From Noviherbaspirillum saxi (GTDB taxonomy: Bacteria; Pseudomonadota; Gammaproteobacteria; Burkholderiales; Burkholderiaceae_D), in the NCBI RefSeq assembly GCF_003591035.1, contig NZ_QYUO01000003.1:620001-684000 (forward strand): 64,000 bases of DNA, read 5' to 3'. Below are positions 9,194 to 19,000 of this stretch, piece after piece. Within the stretch, counting starts at the first letter, position 1, and the number at the start of each line of letters is the position of its first letter. A program made the position numbers and the translations under genes. Under the pieces are notes generated by a model. It searched no databases. It saw nothing but the letters and a program-made list of their open reading frames with translations, and was not told where the DNA came from.

Positions 9194-9907
9194 TCAGGCA
9201 AGCATTCCCAATACGGCCGCCTTTACGGCAGCCTGAGTCTTATTTGTTGTACCCAGTTTGGTCACAATATTGTTGATATGAAAATTAATCGTACGCTCCG
9301 AAATCGAAAGAATCTGGGAAATCTCATATGCTGTTTTCCCTTCTGCGGTCCAACGCAATACATCCCTCTCGCGTACAGTGAGCCTCACTTGCGTCTCAGG
9401 TACTAGTTTTGGAATCAATTTTTGCGCCATGGAAGCATGGACGAATTGCGTGAGCCAGGACATCGCCGCTTGATTTTCAGCCAGCTCAAGGGCGCTTAGA
9501 GGCTCCGCACTACGTGCGAGTGTAAGCAAACCGACTGTTCCTTGCATATCCCGCGTAGCCTGTGCCCAGCCATGCTTTAAGCCGTGGCCTCGCGCTTCGT
9601 CCCACAGGTCCGGCGCCGTTTCAAACAGGCGATTTGTCCACACAAGGGGACGCGTCGATTTGAATGCATGCTGCACAGTGGGATCAACCAGAAGGTAACC
9701 TCGTTCCTTATAGCGTTCCTGCCACTGTTCCGAATAGTTATTAAACATCGCCACGTGCGGTCTTGAAATCGGCACGGGTGTTTGGATACCATACGCGCAG
9801 TACTCGAAACCCATTGTCTTCGCCAGCTCGGCTGTCAGACTAAATAAAGCCTGCTCCGAGGGAGCCTGCAACAATGCATTAAACCGGTCTTCATTCCATG
9901 CTTCCAT
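9194..9907 (-). CDS. LuxR-family acyl-homoserine-lactone receptor/regulator
   Basis: Quorum-sensing transcription factor of 237 residues. The N-terminal ligand-binding domain (about 15-165) keeps the family pattern: the conserved Trp and Tyr in EQWQERY, Asp-Pro in LVDPTVQHA and the Trp in PLVWTN. The C-terminal GerE/LuxR helix-turn-helix (about 172-235) reads LTVRERDVLRWTAEGKT with recognition helix region SERTINFHINNIVTKLG. It is transcribed away from the rsaM-like and luxI genes about 650 bp further on. It should bind the AHL made by that LuxI and act at the lux box at 10975. Confidence 0.93.
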   Translation of the reverse strand: MEAWNEDRFNALLQAPSEQALFSLTAELAKTMGFEYCAYGIQTPVPISRPHVAMFNNYSEQWQERYKERGYLLVDPTVQHAFKSTRPLVWTNRLFETAPDLWDEARGHGLKHGWAQATRDMQGTVGLLTLARSAEPLSALELAENQAAMSWLTQFVHASMAQKLIPKLVPETQVRLTVRERDVLRWTAEGKTAYEISQILSISERTINFHINNIVTKLGTTNKTQAAVKAAVLGMLA

Positions 9908-10554
9908 TGATCGAACTTTCTTTTTCGCTTATTCAAAAAAAATCGCGAACGCGGCCGTTAGCTGTGTATTGATGTGGCACGGCTTGCGTATGTCTGGCAT
10001 TGATGACACCACAGACATTTCGATCGCATGCATCATTGATGCGCTGTTGAAAGATTTTAATGACGCTATCACTATATGTCCACAAACAAGAACGGTACAG
10101 AGGTCTTTCGCTTTATTGGAAAATATACCGGCGGGAGTAGATCGCACGTAAAGAGTGAACGACTAAGCATGCTTGGCGGATGAGATTTCGAAGGTATGCC
10201 GTCTGCCTCCATAACGACCGAGCCCTGCATGCTTTGATGTGTCCGGTGCGGTTGCAGAGTGTCGGAAGACCTCGGAATCAAGGCATTAGTTTTCGCGATC
10301 TGTCAGGTCTGATAGTGGTTTTCGGATACGAACGGTAACAACTTAATGTGTCGGTAAAAGCTTAAGCAATATACAAGATTCTGATATAAAGCTACACGTG
10401 CGAAGGTGGCACGCATATTGGGACGTGCGTTAGACGTGGAACGGAGCGATGCCAGGTCTGCCGGTCCCTCTGCAGCTTAGGCTGCATGGAATGCCCATGA
10501 CAAGCACGTTTTACATTTGGTACAGACTTACATCGAAAGCCATACTTAATTGAC
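9908..10554. other. Divergent intergenic region between luxR and rsaM-like gene
   Basis: About 650 bp. It must hold the promoters of luxR (minus) and of the rsaM-like gene (plus). No second lux box was seen, and short ORFs in it have no coding support. Confidence 0.4.
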
Positions 10555-10983
10555 GTGGAAACCTACTTGCAATTTCAATCCAGCCGAAATCAGGCGCCGG
10601 CAAAATCGCCTGATGGATATATTCGCTTGCGCCTGGCGAGTCTGAATGCGCTGTCATTCGTTCATCTGTTTTCGGAATGCGATACCGGCTTTCTGCGCGA
10701 ACTCCAGGCTCAAACCATTCCCGCCATCGCAGCCGGTTTTTCGGAATGGAAAACGATGACCGACCCAGTGATCTCGATAGGTTGGGGCTGGTTCATTCAT
10801 GGCGATTCCGAGTGTATGTTGCTGGCTCCGGATGGTGTGCGCAGTAATGTGATGCTGATCGATGCACACGGTTATGACCTTGGGTCGCAAAGAACCTCGA
10901 CTCTGTTCGGTACATGGTTGAGCTCATTCGAATGGCAGTCAGTGGTAACTGTGGCGCTGAATGAGGTAATTACTCCCTGTTAA
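10555..10983 (+). CDS. RsaM-like quorum-sensing modulator (DUF4902)
   Basis: Protein of 142 residues read from a GTG start. The central block (VISIGWGWFIHGDSE, then GVRSNVMLIDAHGYDLG) and the closing LSSFEWQSVVTVAL match what is known of the RsaM/TofM family. In Burkholderia and Pseudomonas fuscovaginae this family is encoded between luxI and luxR and restrains AHL production. Its position, directly before luxI and divergent from luxR, is the usual one for the family. Its stop codon lies inside the lux box that should drive luxI. The family call is by memory of motif and context; no alignment was run. Confidence 0.7.
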   Translation: METYLQFQSSRNQAPAKSPDGYIRLRLASLNALSFVHLFSECDTGFLRELQAQTIPAIAAGFSEWKTMTDPVISIGWGWFIHGDSECMLLAPDGVRSNVMLIDAHGYDLGSQRTSTLFGTWLSSFEWQSVVTVALNEVITPC

Positions 10984-10992
10984 ATTTAGCAG
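10975..10992 (+). promoter_or_regulatory. lux box upstream of luxI
   Basis: CCCTGTTAAATTTAGCAG is an imperfect palindrome with CTG and CAG at mirror positions. It matches 14 of 18 positions of the cep-box type consensus CCCTGTAAGAGTTACCAG recalled from Burkholderia. It ends 59 bp before the luxI ATG, a spacing that allows activation by the LuxR protein, and overlaps the stop codon of the rsaM-like gene. Confidence 0.65.
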
Positions 10993-11051
10993 TTACTAAA
11001 TATCGGTCGCAGCGTTGTAATGATGTCGAATAAACAACCTGTTTCGCGACC

Positions 11052-11735
11052 ATGCAAACGATTATTGGCAGATCAAAAGAGTTTTCACCTGCACTTGAAA
11101 GGGCTCTCGCTGAATACAGACACAAGATATTTATCGAACGCTTAGGATGGCCGCTCCCGGTTGCAGACGGGGTCGAGCGAGATCAGTTCGATAACCCGGA
11201 TACGGTTTATGTCATGACACGCGAGCCAGAAGGTGCGATTTGCGGATGTGCTCGGTTGCTGCCCACTACGGAGCCGTACCTGCTAAGCGATGTCTTTCCG
11301 CATTTGATGGGGGGTGTCCCGGTGCCACACTCTCCGGACGTATGGGAACTCTCGCGCTTTGCTGCGGCCGCAATCGATCCCGATTCGTCCTTTGATACTG
11401 CCGGGAACACGCGTAGCCTGCTTGCCGCCGCCGTGAAATGCGCTGCCGAGCGCGGAGCTAAGCGTCTGGTCACTGTATCGCCATTGGGAATCGAACGCTT
11501 GCTGCATCGAATGGGCGTGCATGCCCATCGCGCCGGTCCACCTATGCTTGCTGATAACAAGCCTATTTTTGCCTGTTGGATAGAAATTGACGAACGAACC
11601 CTTAACGCATTGGGAGTCGTAGTGGCAAAAGTAAAGCATGCGGATTATCAGGAAAGGATGATTGCCCCCATGCTGACAGCGAGAGCCAAAGTCATGATTG
11701 GATCTAGAGTCCTGTTTCCTCAATTCGTTGAATAA
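11052..11735 (+). CDS. LuxI-family acyl-homoserine-lactone synthase
   Basis: Makes an AHL signal from S-adenosylmethionine and an acyl carrier. It has 227 residues, close to the family norm. The conserved N-terminal residues are present: Arg in YRHKIFIERLGW, the Asp and Phe in RDQFDNPDT, and the Arg in CGCARLLPTT. The ELSRFA motif and a later catalytic-fold region (RGAKRLVTVSPLGIERLL) follow. It is preceded by a lux box and an RsaM-like gene, with luxR divergent. The acyl chain made cannot be read from the sequence. Confidence 0.93.
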   Translation: MQTIIGRSKEFSPALERALAEYRHKIFIERLGWPLPVADGVERDQFDNPDTVYVMTREPEGAICGCARLLPTTEPYLLSDVFPHLMGGVPVPHSPDVWELSRFAAAAIDPDSSFDTAGNTRSLLAAAVKCAAERGAKRLVTVSPLGIERLLHRMGVHAHRAGPPMLADNKPIFACWIEIDERTLNALGVVVAKVKHADYQERMIAPMLTARAKVMIGSRVLFPQFVE

Positions 11736-12345
11736 AAGACGACGACAGTTACGCCGATACGGTGTCAAAAATGCGCGCGAGGCATCGGCCTTGCTGTGCC
11801 TATTCCTTGTCTCGACACAATTTCGCCGCATTTATTGTTCAACAAATTCTCATGGGAGAATGTCGGCAAGTAATTTGCAGCCCTGATGCTGCACACAATA
11901 ACAACAAGCGCATCGGAGAAAAACATCGGTGCAACTCTGGTCGTATTCGTGATGCATGACTCCACTAAGCTGTGTCGTGCTCAAATGTGTTCCTCATATT
12001 CCCTCCCTGCCAAAATAACTGATCCTGCATCGTCGAAGGATGCGGCGCCCTCGCGCCTGCCTGATGGCCTTCTGCTTACAAAAGGCATCTCTGTATCAGT
12101 AACATGTCTGATGTACCGCAATCCCCGTTCACGGCTTGCCCACGTTATTCCTGAAACTTCGTGAACGCCGACTATATTTAAATCTGATAAAAGCGTATTG
12201 AATTTTTCGCTTGAAACGATGCGTAAAACGACAGACGATGAATCATCGCCGTCTTGTGACGATTGCCGCTTGCTGCTCGCTTTTTGAACCGAACGCGTAG
12301 TCCGCATTATTCAGAAAGCCGCTTTAAGCCCTATGGAGAACGGAT
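11736..12345. other. Intergenic stretch with one weak ORF
   Basis: About 610 bp after luxI. Apart from the doubtful minus-strand ORF at 11981-12307, no gene, hrp box or clear terminator was recognised. Confidence 0.4.
11981..12307 (-). CDS. Doubtful hypothetical protein, 108 residues
   Basis: Not recognised. The middle (SSVVLRIVSSEKFNTLLSDL and VHEVSGITWASRERGLRYI) has a plausible strand/helix pattern, but the start lacks a clear Shine-Dalgarno sequence and the C-terminus is low complexity. A plus-strand ORF overlaps part of the same stretch. Kept as a weak candidate only. Confidence 0.3.
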   Translation of the reverse strand: MRTTRSVQKASSKRQSSQDGDDSSSVVLRIVSSEKFNTLLSDLNIVGVHEVSGITWASRERGLRYIRHVTDTEMPFVSRRPSGRREGAASFDDAGSVILAGREYEEHI

Positions 12346-12486
12346 ATGAAACGGATCGTGGTAGTGCTGGTATTGGCAGTTGTCGCCGGGTGCGCAGGAA
12401 TGGATAGACCGCGTACTGCAAATGTCGATGACGGTATGGGAAGCAGCTATTATGGCCCCGGCAGGTTTGGCGGCAGCACCGAGTAA
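12346..12486 (+). CDS. Small lipoprotein, 46 residues
   Basis: Starts MKRIVVVLVLAVVAGCAG: two basic residues, a hydrophobic core and the lipobox VAGC, so it should be lipidated at Cys16. The mature part is only about 31 residues and Gly/Ser-rich (SSYYGPGRFGGS). GGAG lies upstream of the ATG. It resembles the small entericidin-like or hypothetical lipoproteins of Burkholderiales; function unknown. Confidence 0.6.
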   Translation: MKRIVVVLVLAVVAGCAGMDRPRTANVDDGMGSSYYGPGRFGGSTE

Positions 12487-12691
12487 CGTCATTTATCTGA
12501 CGCCGCGCAACATCAGCGGGAAGTGGACGCGGCAGGCAGCGAAGCGGCCTGACGCGTTTCCTGAAGGTGGGTGCGAGACGCCAAGCATAGAAAGGCCGGC
12601 CCGCGCAAGGGCAATTCCCTGTCGAGCATTGGCAGCACCGAAATCGCCCCGGGTAACGCGGCAGAATCCATACACTGATACGTAATCTGCT

Positions 12692-14527
12692 CTAAGGTTT
12701 GGCCGTTCGGGGAGAGCGCACTGCAATCGGCGAACGTGCGATAGCCCGCCGCAGCGCCTGGCGTCGCTTATGTCGCTTGCTGTCGGCGGACTCCTCGTTC
12801 GGCGACGCAAAACCCATGGCATCGCAGGCGACCTCGAATACGATCTTTCGGCTCAGGTCGCTGCTGTAGGTGTACCAGACGCTTTGCAGGGCCGCCGCCG
12901 TTTCGGCAAACTGCATCGGCGACGGATTGGGCCGCAGCTTGCAGGTGAATTGACGTTCCAGATGACGGCGCACAACCTGGACGAGCGGAGGCTGTTTCGC
13001 GTCAAGGGCACCGGCAATGACTTGACGCAGAAAGCGGGCCTCGCTCGACGGTCCGTAAAAAAGTTTGGGCGACTCGGAGATCAATGCCTGCAGCAACATT
13101 CCCGACTGGTCGGAGGGATCTCTTAAATCTTGTAGCCGCAGCAGCGAGTTCCATACCATGTCGACCAATGGGGTGACGCATGTATCGTCACGCAGCATGC
13201 TGCCAGCCGGCTTGGCCGACATATCGACAGTTGCCGGATGGCGCCTCGCAGCTACCCGCAGGTGCGTGACCCGACTGGCCAACTGGTCAGCCGCCGTTTC
13301 AAAGCGCAGGCGTGCAAACGCCCGGGGCGCCGCGACGTTACGCGACAAAGGTTCCCGCATCATCAGCTCATGCAGGGACGACCAGCGTCGGTGTGCGCTC
13401 GACAGCGGCTTTTCAACCAAGCCGAGAATCGCCTTCATATTGAAACCGGTCCGATTATCGATAAAACTGCATACCTGTGCTTCGGTACTGCTTGCGGCAG
13501 CCTTTGCGTTTCCCGGCAAGAGAGTTGACCCGATTTCGGCCAGTGGACCCGGATCGCATTGAGACAGTTCGGGACAGGCAGCGGCGAGCAGCGCGACCGT
13601 CAATTCCGCGCCATGCGCTTCTCGCTCCGACTCGGTCGCATAGCGATAGAGGTAATAGTGATAGTCATTCTTTCTGGTGCCTGAAATCGCGTCCAAATGC
13701 GCGGTACTTAGTTCCAGCACTTCGCAACGATACTTTTCGTCGCTGGAAAGATGCGACAGGTCCATTCCCTGCGCCTCGCGCGAGCGGCACATGATGCCCA
13801 TTTGTTCGGCGTGAATCGCTTCATGGAAAACCGTGACGATCAGATTGATCGTGCCCTTGGCAAATACTGCCGGGTAAAAGCGGATTCGCACCGGGTTCTG
13901 CGCCAGCGTATCGGCGTCGCGGTTATCTTGATCCTTGTCCAGTACGTCGGTTGCCGGAATAGGGATATCGAGCGCGGTACTTGCATGCTCTGTCATGCGT
14001 GCGACCAAGACCCGCCGTGCCGAAGCCGGCTGTGTCGAAAGCGCTTTTAGCGCCAAGACCACATCGCCATCGGTACGGAGCAGTGCGACATATCGTTTGG
14101 CAGCCGCATGCATCCAGGCGTTCCACAACGGATTGAACCGTCCATGGTATTGCAGTGCGTACAAGGGCCATGAGGGAACGATATTGCCGCCGAGTATCAG
14201 CTGACACAGTTTGCCGCGCGCCTTGGCGGATTGATTGCGCGTCCAGGCTGCCAGTTCTTCTTCAGCGAGATCCAGATGCGTGGGCTCGGGAAGATAAGGG
14301 CTGGGTTCAGGGATATCGTCCGCCTGTTCCGCCAATTGTGCCAGCACACGGAACTTGGCTTGGCCGCTTCCCGCTGCGGCCAGGCGGTCATTTAGCTGCC
14401 GCCAGAATGGCGGCAATGCGGCATTGATTTCCGCCTTGACGCGTCGCGTGCGATCAAGGGTAACCGGCGTTGGCGACCAGACCGGGAGGACAGGCGGGCG
14501 GCTGACAATGGGCGAAATAGAACTCAT
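12692..14527 (-). CDS. Putative zinc-metalloprotease type III effector, 611 residues
   Basis: Cytoplasmic-type protein without a Sec signal. The N-terminus (MSSISPIVSRPPVLPVWSP) is rich in Ser and Pro, as in many type III effectors. The gluzincin motif VFHEAIHAEQ places His235, Glu236 and His239. About 60 residues later, YATESEREAHGAEL supplies a candidate third ligand Glu. The rest (helical, many Ala/Leu/Arg) is not recognised. The gene follows a small membrane-protein gene (54-bp gap) behind a minus-strand hrp box at 14937-14965, so it should be expressed with the Hrp secretion system. The host target is unknown; NleC/NleD-like effectors show that HExxH proteins occur in this role. Confidence 0.65.
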   Translation of the reverse strand: MSSISPIVSRPPVLPVWSPTPVTLDRTRRVKAEINAALPPFWRQLNDRLAAAGSGQAKFRVLAQLAEQADDIPEPSPYLPEPTHLDLAEEELAAWTRNQSAKARGKLCQLILGGNIVPSWPLYALQYHGRFNPLWNAWMHAAAKRYVALLRTDGDVVLALKALSTQPASARRVLVARMTEHASTALDIPIPATDVLDKDQDNRDADTLAQNPVRIRFYPAVFAKGTINLIVTVFHEAIHAEQMGIMCRSREAQGMDLSHLSSDEKYRCEVLELSTAHLDAISGTRKNDYHYYLYRYATESEREAHGAELTVALLAAACPELSQCDPGPLAEIGSTLLPGNAKAAASSTEAQVCSFIDNRTGFNMKAILGLVEKPLSSAHRRWSSLHELMMREPLSRNVAAPRAFARLRFETAADQLASRVTHLRVAARRHPATVDMSAKPAGSMLRDDTCVTPLVDMVWNSLLRLQDLRDPSDQSGMLLQALISESPKLFYGPSSEARFLRQVIAGALDAKQPPLVQVVRRHLERQFTCKLRPNPSPMQFAETAAALQSVWYTYSSDLSRKIVFEVACDAMGFASPNEESADSKRHKRRQALRRAIARSPIAVRSPRTAKP

Positions 14528-14580
14528 GAATCGGCTATAAAGTACGTTTAACAGGACGGTCGCCAGGCTCGATCAGATCG

Positions 14581-14897
14581 TCATAGGCGCGCGACAATTG
14601 CGTAAATATCCAAGGCCAGCAGGCTGGTTGTCACCGTCAGCAGGCTGATGCAACGGCTATGCAGCGCCTGCACCGCAAACACAGATGCCCCGCCAGCAAA
14701 CCGGCGAATGCCGCGCGCGGTACCGGAAACAACATGCTGTCGGAAATCCATTGCGCCGCCGAAAAAACCAGCAGGCTGGCCAGGCATAACACTAGGTAAG
14801 TAGCGACAGGCACCTCGCCGGGATCGGTTTTCTGCCCCTGCATGACGTATTCGTTGCCTGAAATAGCCATATCTGCCTCGCTGAACAGGTCTTTCAT
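14581..14897 (-). pseudogene. Small membrane protein with a frameshift in a G run
   Basis: The reading frame opens at 14897 (MKDLFSEADMAISGNEY), carries one membrane segment (TYLVLCLASLLVFSAAQWIS) and a second beginning FPVPRAAFAGLLAG, then loses hydrophobicity. The +1 frame continues the pattern exactly there (GASVFAVQAL, then SLLTVTTSLLALDIYAIVARL) to a stop at 14581. Adding one base to the four-G run (plus-strand CCCC at 14688-14691) would give one 105-residue protein with three membrane segments. It is the first gene behind the minus-strand hrp box and precedes the metalloprotease gene. The cause is either true mutation or a sequence error. Confidence 0.6.
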
Positions 14898-14936
14898 TGA
14901 TTATTTGGAAACCACCCATTGTTCAAGACTCACCGT

Positions 14937-14965
14937 TGAGTAGTCTGAGCACGAAATATGGTTCC
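14937..14965 (-). promoter_or_regulatory. hrp box (minus strand)
   Basis: On the minus strand GGAACC (14965-14960), 16-bp spacer, CTACTCA (14943-14937). One mismatch (CTAC for CCAC) from the HrpL consensus. It lies 40 bp before the start at 14897. Confidence 0.72.
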
Positions 14966-15045
14966 ACCTACTTTCAACATTTTGGCGTTTCCGCCGCTTT
15001 CCGTATCGATAACTGGAATCGATCTTCCATATTCGGTGGAAGGAA

Positions 15046-15073
15046 AGAACTATTTGTTACCAGTTGCTACTCA
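15046..15073 (+). promoter_or_regulatory. Degenerate hrp box candidate
   Basis: AGAACT at 15046-15051, 15-bp spacer, CTACTCA at 15067-15073, 34 bp before the ATG at 15108. It has three mismatches to the consensus, but the -10 half is the same CTACTCA used by the divergent box at 14937. Confidence 0.45.
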
Positions 15074-15107
15074 AGTGGCAGGGAAGGTCCAACCAAGTGA
15101 TTAAGCA

Positions 15108-15323
15108 ATGAGTGACAACATGCGCCAAAAAAACTCGATGACGGAAGACTCGATCGAAGCCTTGACGCAGGCGATGATGGGTGACGAGACAGAACAGGCA
15201 CGCAACGTCTTCCGTGATGCGCTGCGTGCGCTGGTTGCGGTGGCCAAGGCCGAGTTGCGGGACATGCTCATCGTAAAAGATGCAGAGGCGCGTAATGGAA
15301 GCGCCAAAGAAGAGGCGGCATGA
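15108..15323 (+). CDS. Small acidic hypothetical protein, 71 residues
   Basis: Not recognised. It is almost wholly helical and acidic (DSIEALTQAMMGDETEQ, then ALRALVAVAKAELRDM). A weak hrp box precedes it and a chaperone-effector operon with its own hrp box follows, so it may be a small secretion accessory or secreted protein. The start ATG at 15108 could also be the ATG at 15120 or 15138. Confidence 0.55.
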   Translation: MSDNMRQKNSMTEDSIEALTQAMMGDETEQARNVFRDALRALVAVAKAELRDMLIVKDAEARNGSAKEEAA

Positions 15324-15470
15324 CGGAGGCTAGCTTAGTGTACTGAACATCGCCGCCAAAGCATTCCGTGCCGCCCATACCCTATCTGCATTGATCTCAG
15401 TTTGGCGGTTCGGGGTCATGTTCTGGGCATCTTGCACACGAAAATCAAGCCCAATATTCTGATACCGCGT

Positions 15471-15499
15471 GGAACTTGAGCCTGGCCCTTCTCCACTTA
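15471..15499 (+). promoter_or_regulatory. hrp box
   Basis: GGAACT at 15471-15476, 16-bp spacer, CCACTTA at 15493-15499. One mismatch in the -35 half. It lies 68 bp upstream of the chaperone ATG at 15568 and is the only promoter seen for the chaperone-giant effector pair. Confidence 0.8.
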
Positions 15500-15567
15500 A
15501 CTCTCGACATATCAGAACCAGGCCGGCCAATGACGCCGGTCAGAACCAGTATTCAAGGAGAGAGTAC

Positions 15568-16059
15568 ATGTCGGCACACGAGTATCGCGGATTGGTAGAG
15601 GGGATTTGCGCACTGACGGGGATAGCCGATGCGGCATCCATGCTAGAAATGGCTAATTTCGAGGTGAATGGCATCCCGTTCACGCTCATGGATGGCAGCG
15701 AGATCGAAGATGGTACGGTCCTCTATTTTTGCGACTTTGGCGAAGTGCCGGGTGAACGCCGAGCGGATATTTTGCAAGAGCTGCTCGAAGCCAATCTCGC
15801 GATGTATGCGAAGGAATCACCATCCTTTTCGATCAATTTTTACACCAAGCATGTTGTGCTGACCGGACGGATCGCCATCAGAAACACCACTCCTGCAAAG
15901 CTGCTTGAAGAACTCGCCTGGCGGGCGCACCAGGCCACACAGTGGCGTCAAACCTGCTTGCTGTCCAGCCAGGCACCCTTGATACAAGACCCGTTGCAGA
16001 AAAAAACGGTAAATACCGTCAAGCGCAAGTCTCCATCGGCACAGTTTCGCGCGGACTAA
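15568..16059 (+). CDS. CesT-like type III secretion chaperone for the downstream giant effector
   Basis: 163 residues. The fold pattern of class I chaperones is clear: N-terminal helix (EYRGLVEGICALTGI), strand FEVNGIPFTLMDG, strand TVLYFCDFGEVP, the helix ILQELLEANLAMYAKE with the family-typical AN, strands FSINFYTKHVVLTGRIAI, and a C-terminal helix LLEELAWRAHQATQWRQ. It starts at ATG 15568 behind AAGGAGAG and ends 12 bp before the 2279-residue ORF, the usual arrangement of a chaperone with its cognate effector. It should bind the N-terminal region of that protein in the cytoplasm before export. Confidence 0.78.
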   Translation: MSAHEYRGLVEGICALTGIADAASMLEMANFEVNGIPFTLMDGSEIEDGTVLYFCDFGEVPGERRADILQELLEANLAMYAKESPSFSINFYTKHVVLTGRIAIRNTTPAKLLEELAWRAHQATQWRQTCLLSSQAPLIQDPLQKKTVNTVKRKSPSAQFRAD

Positions 16060-16071
16060 AGGGTATCGGTC

Positions 16072-19000
16072 ATGGGAGCAATCCACTCGCGCCTGTCGGA
16101 CGGCGCTAATAATTTGGTAGGTCGTTATCAGTCGCCTCGACAGGCTCCAAAAACGACAGCAAGCCTGCCTGCTGGAATCGCGGTTAGTGAAGGTCGCCAA
16201 CCCGTCGTAACGCTTGACATGCTTGAGCGCGGAGAAACGGCTTCACTGCGCGAACGCCCCGGTTTCTGGTCGCGCATCAATCAAAGCGCAGCACGTTATC
16301 TGAAAGCCGCCCTGACCCCGATAAAGGCCCGCTATCTGCCGGCTGGCCCCTCAAACATCGGTGAACTGCTGGTCGAACAGCGTAACGATTACCTGGGCGA
16401 AATGAACCGCCCTCTCGACCCTCAGTTGGCTGTAGACGCGTATCAGGCCTTGTATGCTGCAAAGACCGAGGAAGATACGGACCAGGCGGTACGGATGTAT
16501 GCCAAGGCCATGGGGGCAGACTGGGACACAATGGAAGCCGGTTGGCGGGCGGCAGGCAGGGTAGCATCGGTTCGATCTTTTACGATGAATGCGATGAGCA
16601 CTCTCTGGCCCATGGTTCTTTTGGGCGGCACATTCGTCGGGCCCCGGCTGAATTACTCCGCAGCCTATCTTGGTGGCCAGGTTCTCCATTCATTTGCACT
16701 CGGGCCATGGCTGTCCGGAATAATGCAAGTGTTTCTGGTGTCACGCTCGGACCTGTCGCGGCGCGATCAATCGGACCGGTGCGAAGATCTGAAGGCTCCG
16801 CCCTTTCCGAAAATTGTCAAGAATTTCGAAGCCGCGATGAAGCGGGCAGAAGCGGCGGAGCGCGTTTGGCGGAAAACAAAAGACGATTTTCCGGACGACA
16901 TGGCGGCTCAAGAAAAAGCCTGGCTTGACGTCCAGGAAACCCTTCCGGCGCTTGAAACAGCGGTTAAACAGTATCTGACGCGGGCAGACGTCAATACAAT
17001 CAACTATAAAAACCAATACTATCAAAGCATAGGAAAATATCTCAAGTTCCTTACCAATCTTGCGGCCGGCTGGGTTGGATATAGTGCTGGCAGGCAGGCA
17101 CAGCTGGCAATACAAATTGCTGCCAATCTAAGTCAGATGGTCGCCCAGCAGATCACCGCACCTTGGGACGAAGTTGCCAAGCAAAAGTACACCTTGCTGG
17201 CAACGCTGCGCACAGGCGCTTTTCTCAAAGAGGAAAGTCGCAAGACGCCTCCGAATATGCTCACCGCCGATGATGTCGATACTGGCGCCTTGCGCAAACA
17301 GCTTCGCGGTCCGCTGGAGGTGCGCATGAGACAGGTCCAGGAGATATATGCGTATCAACGGAAAAAGATAGAGCAATCCATTGCTATTGCAATGGGAATG
17401 AATCCGACAAGCTGGCGCAAGTGGAAGGCGCTGGAACAAAAGACGGCTGCGCACGCGGCGCAAAAAGAGCCGGCGACGAAGTGGAAGGAGACTGAGAAGG
17501 AGGAATATGACAGGCTCGAGGAAAGAGCAAAGCAGGTAATCACTACCGAGGATGTACAGAGGCGGAAAGATCTTGCCCTGTTGGCGGAGATGCGCATCCC
17601 GGAAGGCCAATCTCAAGGCGACACGCTGGAAATCGAGCAAGAAATCGGGGAAGACAAGAAGCTCTGGAAGAAACTGAGCGAATCGATTGACGAGGACAAA
17701 TTGGTTCGCGATGACAAGCTGCTCAAGCTGATCAATCTTGAGATAAGGAAGGCCGATTCGATCACCGTAGATGACTGGGACAAGGTACGCCAGCTAGGAA
17801 AACGGGAAAAAATATCGATATCGGAGCAGACGCTGCTTGCAGAACTCGATCGACGGATGGAGAAGCCGACCGATGCCCAAGAAGCAAAGCGCAGGGCTCT
17901 CGAGGCGAAGGCCAAGAATTCCCTGTCGCGCCATGAGCTGACCATGTTGGCTTCACTGCGTAAGCAAAAAAGACTCCTCAAGCAGAACGCGGCGACCCTG
18001 GCAACACTTGAGGCCAAGGACCATGAGAACAATCCTTGGGAGCCGGGCCTCTCCAGGCAAGAGATAGTGCAAATGACTCAACTTAGATTGACTGCTGAAT
18101 CAGACAAGCAAAAGGCGGCACAGCTCAAGTATCTTGAAGCACGCCTGCCTGAATCCTTGACCCTGAAGGAGTGGGAAGAGCTAAAAAATCTTCGGGAACA
18201 GTCTCGTGAGCTTGACTCCGATGAGATGGTGGAAAGAAAAGATCTGAGCAAGAAACGGCGGTCCGGCTTAACGGATAGTGAAGCAGCGGACCTGCAGAGC
18301 GTCCGGGACAGGATGCCGAATTCTCTGAGCCTTCTCGATTGGAGCGAGCGGGACGCACTTTACAATAAACTGCCGGAGGAGAGTAGAGGCGAACTCGAAA
18401 TGCTGATCGCTCTTATAAAGAAGCGCCAGGAAGATGCATCCAAAGGGGTATCGAAAAGCGGCAATCCGATCAACGCGCTAAGCAATGAGCAGCGATCGGA
18501 ATACCAAAACTTGCTAGATAAAGAATCCCTGGTGTTCAGCAAAGAGGATGGCGAACACCTCCTGGCCTTGGAGCAGCAAGATCAAACATCCTTGAGCGAT
18601 GCTGATGAAAATGAGAGAGAAGCGCTCGAAAATCGCCGGCCATTGAACTCGGCCGAGGAAAACAAGCTGTCGGATTACCGATCCCGTATACAAACGGGAT
18701 TGACTATTGCAGAACGCAACGAGCTTATCGCCCTCAGAATGGAAGCCACGCGCGCAGGCGGTAATCCAGACAAGACGGTGATAGAAAATCTCGAAGCCGA
18801 CCTGCGCGGCATCATTAAAGACCAGGAAGCGCGCAAGAATGGAAACTGGGCCGATATATCCGAGAACAACAAGCAGATTCTGCATCGAGCCTTAAACATC
18901 AGCCCCGACCAGGGGCATCTATGGTCACCGTCCCGTTGGACCTCAGAGATCACGTCTGAGTGGCGAACCGCATGGCACACTGGCATGACCAAGGCTGGAC

